Below, piece by piece: positions 38,611-48,789 of a stretch of DNA of 64,000 nt. The stretch is taken from assembly GCA_030848705.1 (NCBI GenBank), contig CM061240.1:22897001-22961000 (forward strand), written 5' to 3'. A program made the position numbers and the translations under genes. The stretch's first letter is position 1, and the number at the start of each line of letters is the position of its first letter. The notes beneath the pieces are model-generated. The model did not search any database. It was not told the origin of the DNA and saw only the letters and a program-made list of their open reading frames with translations. The stretch comes from Heracleum sosnowskyi (taxonomy: Eukaryota > Streptophyta > Magnoliopsida > Apiales > Apiaceae).

Positions 38611-39219
38611 TGTTGCCCAGTAAATAACAATTGTAGAAGGGGGTTGAATACAATTGTATAAGATTCTCGACTTTATATAACACAAATATGAAAGATCAAT
38701 AACAATAACAATAACAGCTTTATTAACTTTGATATAAAACTGTTACAAACTCTCTTAAGAAATTCTGATGTTCTTAAGAGCTGCTAGCTTACAAAAACTC
38801 TCTCAAGAAATTCTGTTCTTAAGAGCTTCTCTTCGATTATGTTCTCTCTCGAATGAATACATAAATCGAAACCAAAACTGTGTTTCTATAGTGCACACAG
38901 CTTCTCTATCAATTACAAGATAAGTCCTAATCATAACAAAGATAGAAACATATCTTTAATCGATAGCTACATTCTACAAACCAGGAACAAATAGAATAAA
39001 CTTCCATGTTTATCTAGACTCCAAATATAACTCGAAGTAGGAATCCTGATCAGCTTCAAGTCCTGATGATCAAACCTGATCATAGTCTGAGTAGGAATCC
39101 TGATGATCAATAAGATACTGACGCTTGATCAAATACTGATGACCATGCAATACTGATGACGTCAGCAATCCTGATCAGTTGAGTCTAGCTTCTGACGATC
39201 ATTGAATTTTGATCTAACA
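38611..39219 (-). repeat. 5' LTR of A
   Basis: 609 bp, same length as 14033-14641, four mismatches by eye. The distal half (about 39030-39210) carries the CCTGATGATCA motif cluster. Confidence 0.94.
38627..38657 (-). other. U5 hairpin of A (5' LTR copy)
   Basis: Arms ACAATTGTA and TACAATTGT, perfect 9 bp, loop GAAGGGGGTTGAA (plus strand). It lies 16 bases from the LTR end. Confidence 0.8.
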
Positions 39220-39224
39220 TGAGC

Positions 39225-40109
39225 ACTATTAATTTCTCTGATAATTTTCTCCGGCTCTTCGCTCTCTCAGTTATGTGTCTGTGTTGAATGCCCTTAACTG
39301 AAGAAGACACCTTCTTTACTCTGTATTAACTGTAGGCTTTGTTTAGAAAAACCATCGAATTAGAATTGTAGAAACAATCCTGGCCGTTGGATCTTCTTCA
39401 ACCTGTCAGACAAGTAATTCTTTTCACCTGCTCCATGAATTAAAAACCATCGAATGGATTTAAAAACCATCGAATTAATTAAGTTAATTCACCATTCGAT
39501 AGTTTTTTAATTAAAACTATCGAATACCAAATTAACTTATTTTGGTTTTCAATTAATCACTTTACCTACCATTCGATAGTTTTCTAATTAGAAAAACTAT
39601 CGAATTCCTTTTCTTGTCTTTTGTTCATTAATGATTCCACTGAGCTCCTAGGTGTTTAAGAAATAAACTGTATCAATTTCTTCGGAGACGATAAAACAAC
39701 TTGATCTTTTCAATGCCGTCACCTAGTGCAACTGGTCTGGTTCACAGATGAATAACACTTGATCAATTCTTATTTTATGTCTTCAATACATTGCTGCTGA
39801 TACGTCCCTTGTCGTTCTGGTTGCTTCATCACTGGAATCCCGTGGTACTGAACCCTAAATCATTCACATACTTCTGTCGTCTTCAAAGTCTTGTTTCTAT
39901 TGTTGTCACTGAGGCTTGAACATTTTCATGAACTTCTTTCCGTGACCTGTTTACGGACTTCAAGAATACATAACGTATTTTGATTTTTTGAGTTTACCTT
40001 TTCTTCTCTGATTCTGGATTCCTGTGCTTCTATTAATACTATTGTCTGTCTTGTCCTTTGTTGAGTTGTAGTTATCTCTTTTACATCTTATGTTACATTA
40101 TGCTTTACA
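39225..40109 (-). repeat. 3' LTR of B, part 2
   Basis: It continues the B LTR after element A and its second TSD copy (tgagc, 39220-39224). It matches 51601-52485 with one difference. It contains seven copies of the B motif (ACCATCGAAT, TTCGATAGTTTT, AAACTATCGAAT) at about 39348-39605. Confidence 0.93.
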
Positions 40110-40120
40110 ATCTCCCCCTA
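40110..40120 (-). other. Polypurine tract of B
   Basis: The minus strand reads TAGGGGGAGAT directly before the 3' LTR start TGTAAAGC. It differs from the ATTGGGGGAGAT of A, C and D. Confidence 0.85.
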
Positions 40121-40342
40121 TTTGATTGGATAGAGTTCGACAAGCAAATACTTCGAGGATAACTCAACTAACTAAGGAAACATTAAACTACTTAAAGTAA
40201 GACAGCTTAATAATATCAATGCATTCTGGATCAGATATATATACATTTCCAGATTTCATAAATCAAAAAACAATTAAACTTTATACAATGAAGTTGCTCC
40301 TCTAGTCTGAGCTGATAGTTCTCTTGTTCTTTGCTTCATCAT

Positions 40343-43300
40343 TCAGTCCATTCCAATCTCACCTTCTTCAATCATTGGATCGGAGTTAGCAGCTTGATAA
40401 TCAATCACTGATAGATAGTGCAGTGGTTCTCCAGGTTTAAGGATTGCTCCTTGGATGTGTCTTCCAATATATTCAACCTCTTGACCCACTCCAGCCCATA
40501 ACCATGCAATGTTAACATCTTTCTTGTTCAGCTTTGGCATGTTTGGCAGTCTGGTATGCACTTCTAATCCTCTTTCCACTCTTTTCCTATAGTAAGGAAC
40601 ATTCTCCATTAGAAATCTTCTAAGAGTGTCTGCTGCTTTGTCCTTCTCCGTTGATGAGAATCCAGTGGATCTAAGATACTTCTCAACTGAGATTAGATAG
40701 TTGCTTGGGTAGTCCCTCAGTTTGTCCTCAGCCAAATAGCAGATTCTGAACAAGTCATTCGTCATGAATCTAACCATTGGAGGATCTTCAGTAATCTCTG
40801 GACTGACTTTCATCACGATCTCCTTAACATGCTCACGGAGCAGTTCATTTAGCCTTGTGGTTCTTTGGATCTTGATGAGTATAGCCTGCAATTCTGTATA
40901 TGTCCTCTGTTCTAAAAACTTAGTAGAAATCACAAATGTACCTTTCTCCAGAAAACTGATTAATAAGCTCCAGGCACCATTTGCTTTAACCCCAGCATTC
41001 AGACAGATTATAGAGCTTCTCAGTGCTTTAAAGTAAGTCTGATCTTCAAGATTAGCACTTCTGATGTCCTGAATAATGACTTCCACCTCCGCATTGTCGT
41101 TGACTTGTAATCCGTCTTCAACTCCACAAAAGGTTTTATAAGCCATTTCCCATTCAGTACCATCTTTCTTTGCCAGATCTATCATCTTCTTCTTCCTCAC
41201 TTCATTATACACCTTCATTCTCTTTAGCTTTTCACTTCTCAGAATTGCTTGCTGTTTCTCCTTCTCAGCTTGCCTGGCATCTATTGCTGCTCTCTGAGCT
41301 CTTATTGCTTCCAAGGCAGCTTCTTCTTCAGGTGATAGAGAATTTGCTTCTTCCATATCATCATCCAAGATAGGATGTTCTATTGGCTCCGGATAATATG
41401 GCTCATGCTCCTCTTGAATAGGTTGCTCATGCATGACCTCAAATTCCTCTTCACTTTTCTTATCTTCCTCTACAAGCTCCTCAATCCAGTACTGTCTGAT
41501 TGGAATAGCCTCAACAGTCTCCCAAACTCCCCATTTATCCTTCACCCCCTCTCCAACTTTCTCCCCCTTAGTTGAGGAATCCTCGATAAAAGCATCCTCA
41601 GCATAAAAGAAATTAGAAGGATCAGGTTACTGATATGAAGAACCAGGTTGTCCAGATTGTTGGTTCTTTAGCATACTCCATATAGACTGTACTCCGTCAC
41701 CTTGATTCTCCAAGAAATCCATAAGCTGCTTATTAAACTCATTTATTGAAGCTAGTGACAGGTCAATGTTCTCCAATCTTGAGTTGGTAGTCTTTTCCAT
41801 GTGATCCAGCCTCTTGTTTAGCTTAGACTCCACTCGTGAAAGGGAATCCATTGCATCTTTTACCCGCGCTTGACCATCCCGGATAACCAGAATGTCTTCT
41901 TTCAAAGCTTCATGTCCTTGAGACAGTGCAGTTACTTCATTCATGAATCCATCTTTAAGTTCCCTGACGTCCATCCTCAGCTCGACTAGTTCTTCCATAG
42001 CTTCCTTCTTTAAGGAGTCCACTGCCTGCTTCGTACCTGTTATAGTGCCAGATGCACTGCCAATGACCCTGAATGTTCTTCTGGAATCAGCTGCAGCCAA
42101 GTCAACTTTCTCTTGAATAGACTTTAAAGAAACATTGTCTTGACTGGAGGAGATCCCTTGGTCAAAGGAAGGTCGCAGTGGAACCTTGAAAAGTGGATTT
42201 CCTTCTTTGTCTCGAACTGTCATCTCCTTGAGGGAAGATTGGACTTGTAGTTCTCTTTCTGTTGGTAACAGTAGATCATCAATATTAGGTAGGGTTAGGG
42301 TGTCACTCCTCACATTTGGCTCTGGGTTTACACTCAACGTTTCTGTCGGTGTTTGAATCATTTTTCCTTTCCCACTCAGGCCAGGTGTAAGTGTTTTTGT
42401 TTCACTCAAATCCTTTGTGCTGATTGTACCTGCAGAAGAGATCACCGTAGCCATCCTTAAGGAGGTCACCGGTGGTGCAATGGGGCTTCGCAAGTCCCCG
42501 TCCTTGGATAAACCAAGTTGCTGATCATCCTTAGATGATATATCCTTTGAAGGATCTAGAGTTTGAATCTCTAGGGGGTTAGAAACAGGCTCTTTTAACA
42601 GCAGAGATCCCGAATCTTCCCCGTGAGTCTGCAAAGACTTCACCTCAGTTGACTCCTCAATAGTAATTGATTCATTGTCAACGAGTTGCCGATCTGCACC
42701 TACGTCAGACCCTTTACCCGCAGGATCCAGATATGTTCCATCTGGGGAGGTAGACAATGACCTTTTAGATTGTGAATTTAGGTCAAAGCCTTCTCTCGAC
42801 GTCTGTGAAGACCCTTGGTTCTGAGAACCTTCAACCAGTGAACCTGACCGTAATATGGTCGGAACACCAGTTGCTTCCGTCAATTCTTCCTTACTTGATT
42901 GAGCTATTGGTTCAGATATTGCTTTCGTTAGTGTAGCCCAATCAGCATCAGAAAAATCAGTAAAGGGCTCTTTGAATGAGAGAAATGAAGTATCAGCAGT
43001 TGCCTCAGTTTCTGTTCTTCTCCTTTTAGAGGAAGGCAGAGTTGCTGTTGAAGGGTGTATCTCCTTATGTGGTGCTGCTTTGGCACTATCTCCCTCTACA
43101 CTCATGGATGGTTCTTTAATGGGTATAGTAGGGGAAGGAGGATCGTTTATGTTTTCATTTGGCTCTTCCAAAGGCTCTTCGACCGTGGTTAGAGGTTGTG
43201 GGTTTGCAACCTCCTGGTCAGGAATGGCCACTGAGGGCTCTGGATCAACATCCATTGGTACAGGTGCCATTACAGGTTCAGGTTGTGGAATATTACCTTG

Positions 43301-44134
43301 ATTTACCTGTTCCCCTGGGGGTAGAAGTGGTAGGGGCACCGTTCTTAGATATTCAGTGAGAACAGTGGGTACCCCTGGAAGATAGTTGTCCTTCCTAATG
43401 AGAGCGGTTATGGCATTGCTCTTCATTCTCATGCACTCCTGGTTGGCTTCACCTTCAAAGATCTCATGTTCATCATCTGTTAAGATATCATTGAGAATTA
43501 GCTGTAGGAACCTAGGATAGAAACAGAGCACATCTTCATTTATGCCTGTTCTTTCATCCAGTGGTCCCATGCACATAACTACTTGATCAATCACTATCCG
43601 TCCTATGTTAATATGCCTGTTGTTCGCAATGGCAAACCCTATCTTTTGAAGGAATAAGGGAATGCCATGCAGATTTGTTAGCTTGGCAGTAAAAACATGT
43701 ATCAGGGTATGAAAGAAAAAGTTCCATGGCTTTGGCAGGTAATGCTTTAGGAACTCTCCCACCAAGAAGTTAGGTTGTTGACTTCTGATAAGAGTGAAGA
43801 AAGCATGTATTTCCTCAGTTGTGGGATCCGGAACTAGGTTTTCTGTTGGAAAATGAAGAATTCTATTGAAATCATGTTCCGCCACCCTTATTGTTCTGCC
43901 CCCTGGCACAACAAAACTGAAGGACCGTATGTTATTCTCAGTTGTATCCGTGGCGGTTGTGTACAACGCAGTCAATTGATCAATGCAAAGGACCACGGGA
44001 GTACTTACAGCGTATGCCACTAACGAACGTGTATTCAAAAACTCTGCCCATGCACGAATTTGAGGATTCGTTATGGATTGCAGATTTTGAAACGAGACAT
44101 GATTAGTCTTGGTAACAATAAATTCTCCAGCCAT
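40343..44134 (-). pseudogene. B ORF3: post-pol protein split by one TAA
   Basis: Two open stretches in the same frame, 44134-41627 (835 codons, ATGGCTGGAGAA start) and the part down to 40343 (about 400 codons after its first ATG), are separated only by TAA at 41627-41629. The intervening frame is open, so the ancestral ORF had about 1260 codons. The N-terminal 230 residues (NPQIRAWAEFLNTRSLVAY, PKPWNFFFHTLIHVFTAKL, NINIGR-like HINIGRIVIDQ) form a domain laid out like that of ORF3 in C. A Ser/Thr-rich linker and a coiled-coil-like region (about 700-815) follow. The C-terminal part is not recognisably like that of C and D. A programmed stop cannot be excluded. Confidence 0.78.
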
Positions 44135-45571
44135 TTTAAAATTTCCAGAAAATTCAAATAAACCAAAACTAATTTTTCCTTTTTTTTTTAAATTTAATTA
44201 ATTAATTTTATTAATTAATCAAACTCTAACAAAAATACCCCTTTTTCTTGATAACACAACTTCGAGAACTGTCAAGATATAAAACCCTAATTGTTACAGC
44301 CAACTAACAAACAAAATCACAAGAACTCAATTGTATAAACAATTAAATTCCAAGAAGTGTTCTGTTAAAGATTTCTTTGAAGTGCACAATTTGGGTTCGA
44401 TGGTTTCTCCTTCACTTTGTTTCGAAACTCAAAAACAATCAAGGATTCACTGTTAGAAGAGAATCAACAGTGAAAAACAGTAATCTTTTTAAGTTTTACT
44501 CGGTTAAAACTGAAGAAACTATCGAGATGTGTTCTTGAAACTATATCAAAAATGTATGTATATATAATCGGCCACTTGCAAGTTCTCAGATCTAAAAAAA
44601 ATGAGAAAGAAAGAGACAAGGCACGATTTTATACCTTTTAAAACTTATAGGGGCAATCTTGTCAATCCTGGTTCGATAGTTTTTAATTGAACTATCGATA
44701 GTTTTCTGCAAGGGGTAAACCTGTCAACTGGAATTCGATAGTTTTTGAAAAACTATCGAATTTTTTGAATTTCAGAATTTTAAAAGGTTTATCAGAAAAC
44801 TATCGAAGTGTTTTTCTTTGAAAAACTATCGAGCAAATGCTTTTGAAAAACTATCGAGAACTTTAATATTCAGTAATTAAGTTCACTTCGATATTTTTCT
44901 TAATTTTTCAAAATCTATCGAGGATTTAAATATTGAATAAAGTAAATCCACTTCGATACATTTTAAATTAAACTCAAAAACTATCGAGAATTGTTTTCGA
45001 TAGTTTTTCTTTTCCTTTTCAAAAACTATCGAAAATTGATTTCGATAGATTTATCTATGTACTTGAAAAACCATCGAATTTCCTAAATTCAATATTTTTG
45101 CTTCTGTCTTCATTTTAAAACCTGTTCTTGTTTTAAAAATCAGAATTTTTATTTCCTGCTTAGTTTTAATTCTAATAAATCTTTTCAAATTTACCAAAAT
45201 CAATTCTTAACAGAAAATTCACAATTTTCTTAGAATAAAATCAATTAAATATCATTGAGTGATATTAACCAATTGAAATCTAATCAATTATGCTGCATTA
45301 ATCTACAATGTTTAAAAACAAAGCAAATTAATTCAAATTAAATAAATGCTTGAATATTTAGAACAAATATTAGCACTTAAATAATTTTTAGAATTAATAA
45401 CTAATTAAATGCCAGAAGATATATCATCCATAATTATGACATAAAATTAGTATAATAATCCTAACTACGAGAATTGCTCCAGAAAATAAATTCACGAGTC
45501 CTAAGGATATAGCGATTCTTAAACTCATGTATTCACCAGGACTCTCTGCAGTTACTGACTTCTAATCAAAA
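44135..45571. other. B spacer between pol and ORF3 with a dense B-motif array
   Basis: No sense ORF. Between about 44670 and 45080 there are about 16 copies of TTCGATAGTTTT or its reverse complement AAAACTATCGAA (variants TTCGATATTT, TTCGATACA, AATCTATCGAG). That is roughly one per 25 bases, often as facing pairs that could fold. The rest (45080-45571) is AT-rich with nothing recognised. The ORF3 leader side holds a TTTTATATCTTGACAG stretch near 44270-44290 (minus). Confidence 0.8.
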
Positions 45572-48500
45572 TCAATTAGAAAGATTTAACATCCCAAGTT
45601 CACCAACCAGCTTATTGAAAGTGGATTCATCAAGCGGTTTAGTAAAGATGTCTGCAATTTGATCCTCTGTGGGTACAAAGTGTAACTCCACAGTTCCATT
45701 CATGACATGCTCTCGGATAAAATGATACCTGATGTCGATGTGCTTTGTCCTCGAGTGTTGCACTGGGTTGTTTGAGATTGCTATGGCACTTGTGTTGTCG
45801 CAAAATATAGGAATCTTTGTCAACAGAAGTCCATAGTCACGGAGTTGGTTTCTCATCCACAATATCTGAGCACAACAGCTACCAGCAGCAATGTATTCAG
45901 CCTCAGCTGTTGATGTGGACACTGAATGCTGCTTCTTGCTATGCCAGGAAACCAATCTTCTTCCAAGAAACTGACAGCTTCCTGAAGTACTCTTCCGATC
46001 AATCTTACAACCTGCAAAATCAGAGTCTGTGTATCCAATAAGATCAAATCCTGTATCTTTAGGGTACAAAATTCCAAGATTTGGGGTCCCCTTAAGATAT
46101 CTAAATATTCGCTTAACAGCTATTAGATGAGATTCTTTAGGATCAGACTGAAATCTAGCACACAAGCATGTTGAAAACATTATATCTGGTCTACTTGCAG
46201 TGAGATAAAGTAATGAGCCTATCATACCTCTGTAGCCTGTGATGTCAACCTTCTTACCAGTTTCATCCTTATCAAGCTTAGTGGCAGTTGGCATAGGAGT
46301 CTTTGCTGTAGATGAGTCTTCCATTTGATACTTCTTAAGAAGATCCTTGATGTACTTGGACTGACAAATGAATATACCATCTTGTTTCTGGTATACTTGC
46401 AATCCAAGAAAGAATGACAATTCACCCATCATGCTCATTTCATAACGACTCTGCATTAACTTAGCAAATCTCTTGCATAGATCATCATTAGTAGAACCAA
46501 ATATTATGTCATCAACATATACTTGCACCAATATCAAATCATTTTTATGCTTTTTGACAAAGAGAGTTTTGTCTACAACACCTCTTGTAAAATCATTTTC
46601 AAGTAAGAATTCAGAGAGAGTGTCATACCATGTCCTTGGAGCTTGTTTGAGTCCATAGAGAGCTTTGAATAGAAAGTACACAAAGTCTGCCAATTTTGAA
46701 TCATCAAAACCTGGAGGTTGTTCCACATACACTTCTTCTTCTAACTCCCCATTCAGAAAGGCACTCTTCACATCCATTTGATATACCTTGTAATTGGAAT
46801 GTGCAGCAAATGCCAGAAACATTCTGATGGCCTCAAGTCTTGCTACTGGTGCATAGGTTTCATCATAATCTATACCCTCTTCTTGAGAGTAACCTTTAGC
46901 AACCAGTCTGGCTTTGTTTCTCGTTACAATGCCATCTTCATCCAACTTATTTATGAATACCCATCGTGTTCCAATAACAGATTTTCCCTTAGGCCTGGGT
47001 ACCAGCTTCCAAACTTTCTGCCTTTCAAACTGATTGAGTTCTTCTTGCATAGCAATTACCCAATCTGGATCATCTAGAGCATCTTCAACTTTCTTAGGTT
47101 CTGTTTCTGAAAGAAACCCAGAATAGTGACATTCATTTTGTGATGTTCTCCTAGTTCTCACTCCTGTGTCCGGATCACCAATGATCAAGTGAAAGGGATG
47201 ATCTCTATTCCATACCCTTTGTCTTGGCAGATGCGATCTTGATGATTCTCCTTGTTCTAGATGTTGTGGAGTGTGACTAGTTGATCCTTCTCCTGCTCCC
47301 CCTGAGTTGTTGACGGTTTGATCTGTTGATTCTGAAGACTGACTAGTGGATCCTGTATTTTGAGGATTTCCACTTTGGTCACCACTTGGTCCAGAATCAT
47401 TATCATTATGATTATTATTAATGACTGTAACAACTTCAGGTACTTCTTCATTGTCAGAGAGATCTCCTGATAAATTTTCAAATACCAAGGATTCAGAGTT
47501 CTCTCCAGTTTGCAGGCCTGGTCTTTTAGTGTTGTCAAATGTTACATTAAAGCTTTCCAACACCTTCTTATCTTCAATCACATATACCCTGAAAGCCTTA
47601 GATTCCAGAGAATAGCCCAGAAAAATGCCTTCATCTGCTTTGGCATCAAACTTGCCAAGATGTTCTCCATCTTTAAGTACAAAGCACTTTGCACCAAACA
47701 CATGAAAGTACTTCAGTGTTGGCTTCTTGTTGGCCATTAACTCATACGGAGTCTTTTCATGATCTTTGTTGATCAGGGTTCGATTCTGAGTGTAGCAAGC
47801 TGTATTCACTGCTTCAGCCCAAAAGTAAGTGGGAAGTTTTGATTCACTCAACATGGTCCTTGCTGCTTCAACCAAGGTCCTGTTCTTCCTTTCCACTACT
47901 CCATTCTGTTGAGGAGTTCTTGGTGCTGAAAACTGTCTTGATATTCCTTTCTCTGAGCAGAAATCATTTAGAACTGCATTCTTGAATTCAGTTCCATTGT
48001 CTATCTTCTTGATGTGATCAATGATTAGTTGTGTTGCTTCATCCTTTGTTTGTATGAACAACACCCACGTGTACTTGGAGTAGTCGTCCACCATCACCAA
48101 TGCATATCTGTTTCTTGAAAGTGACATAACATTAACTGGACCAAATAAATCCATATGAATCAGCTGTAATGGTTCAGTAATGCTTGTCATTCCTTTGCTT
48201 CCATGTGATGCTTTCTTCGACTTCCCCTTTTCACATGCTTCACATAGTCCCTCCTGATTGAATTCCATCAGGGGCAACCCTCTCACTAATTCTCTCTTTA
48301 CCAAAGAGTTCATAGTTTTGAAGTTCAGATGTGAGAGCTTCTTGTGCCATAGCCAACTTTGTTCTGAAGATGCCTTTGCATAGAAACATGTAACTTCTCC
48401 TTCACTGGTAGAACTTAAGTCATCTATAAACAAATTTCCTTTTCTCACTCCCAGTAGAGTAAGCTTCTCATCCTTCCTGTTGGTGATCAAGCACTTGTCC

Positions 48501-48778
48501 TTTCTGAAATCTACATTGTAGCCTTTATCACAGAATTGACTGATACTTAGTAGATTGTGCTTTAATCCTTCAACAAGAGAGATGTTTTTAATGATGACAT
48601 TTCCAGCTTTCAATTTACCATATCCCGTAGTGAATCCTTTGCTGTCATCTCCAAAGGTTACAATCGGGCCGGTCTTCTTAACCACCTCTGTAAGCAGGGA
48701 CTCTTCACCTGTCATGTGTCTAGAACAGCCACTATCCAGAATCCACACAACCTTTGAGCTTTTAACCTTACCCTGCAA
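45572..48778 (-). CDS. pol: B pol: protease, integrase with a small deletion, RT, RNase H
   Basis: 1068 codons in the -1 frame relative to gag, with no ATG at the start (TTG in the conserved CAGGG context). Protease: ILDSGCSRHMTGE. Integrase zinc: HKKLSHLNF, CEACEKGK. In the core, HIKKI runs directly into DNGTEF (near 48000), so about 15 residues that precede the second catalytic Asp in A and C are missing; the loss is in frame. RT: QMDVKSAFLNGELEEEVY, YVDDIIFGS (about 46510). RNase H: DSDFAGCKIDRKS, STAEAEYIA, CDNTSAI, KHIDIRYHF. It ends KLVGELGMLNLSN. RT and RNase H look intact; integrase is probably impaired. Confidence 0.9.
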   Translation of the reverse strand: MQGKVKSSKVVWILDSGCSRHMTGEESLLTEVVKKTGPIVTFGDDSKGFTTGYGKLKAGNVIIKNISLVEGLKHNLLSISQFCDKGYNVDFRKDKCLITNRKDEKLTLLGVRKGNLFIDDLSSTSEGEVTCFYAKASSEQSWLWHKKLSHLNFKTMNSLVKRELVRGLPLMEFNQEGLCEACEKGKSKKASHGSKGMTSITEPLQLIHMDLFGPVNVMSLSRNRYALVMVDDYSKYTWVLFIQTKDEATQLIIDHIKKIDNGTEFKNAVLNDFCSEKGISRQFSAPRTPQQNGVVERKNRTLVEAARTMLSESKLPTYFWAEAVNTACYTQNRTLINKDHEKTPYELMANKKPTLKYFHVFGAKCFVLKDGEHLGKFDAKADEGIFLGYSLESKAFRVYVIEDKKVLESFNVTFDNTKRPGLQTGENSESLVFENLSGDLSDNEEVPEVVTVINNNHNDNDSGPSGDQSGNPQNTGSTSQSSESTDQTVNNSGGAGEGSTSHTPQHLEQGESSRSHLPRQRVWNRDHPFHLIIGDPDTGVRTRRTSQNECHYSGFLSETEPKKVEDALDDPDWVIAMQEELNQFERQKVWKLVPRPKGKSVIGTRWVFINKLDEDGIVTRNKARLVAKGYSQEEGIDYDETYAPVARLEAIRMFLAFAAHSNYKVYQMDVKSAFLNGELEEEVYVEQPPGFDDSKLADFVYFLFKALYGLKQAPRTWYDTLSEFLLENDFTRGVVDKTLFVKKHKNDLILVQVYVDDIIFGSTNDDLCKRFAKLMQSRYEMSMMGELSFFLGLQVYQKQDGIFICQSKYIKDLLKKYQMEDSSTAKTPMPTATKLDKDETGKKVDITGYRGMIGSLLYLTASRPDIMFSTCLCARFQSDPKESHLIAVKRIFRYLKGTPNLGILYPKDTGFDLIGYTDSDFAGCKIDRKSTSGSCQFLGRRLVSWHSKKQHSVSTSTAEAEYIAAGSCCAQILWMRNQLRDYGLLLTKIPIFCDNTSAIAISNNPVQHSRTKHIDIRYHFIREHVMNGTVELHFVPTEDQIADIFTKPLDESTFNKLVGELGMLNLSN

Positions 48779-48789
48779 TCACAGATTGA

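Larger units (their letters stand above)
14033..39219 (-). mobile_element. Sirevirus-type copia element A, complete, with element C nested in pol
   Basis: A is bounded by TGTTGCCCAG at 14033 and GATCTAACA ending at 39219, flanked by tgagc (14028-14032 and 39220-39224). Its LTRs (14033-14641 and 38611-39219) are 609 bp each and differ at four positions by eye. Removing C leaves about 12.1 kb. Minus-strand order: 5' LTR, primer site, gag, pol, spacer with an antisense gene, ORF3, polypurine tract, 3' LTR. It is defective: it has a TAG in pol at 34892, changed catalytic positions, and C inserted between integrase and RT. Confidence 0.94.

Noticed and set aside
44670..45080. CRISPR-like array of short repeats
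   Set aside because: Repeats are 10-12 bases, in both orientations, with irregular spacing and no leader or cas genes, and the DNA is plant.
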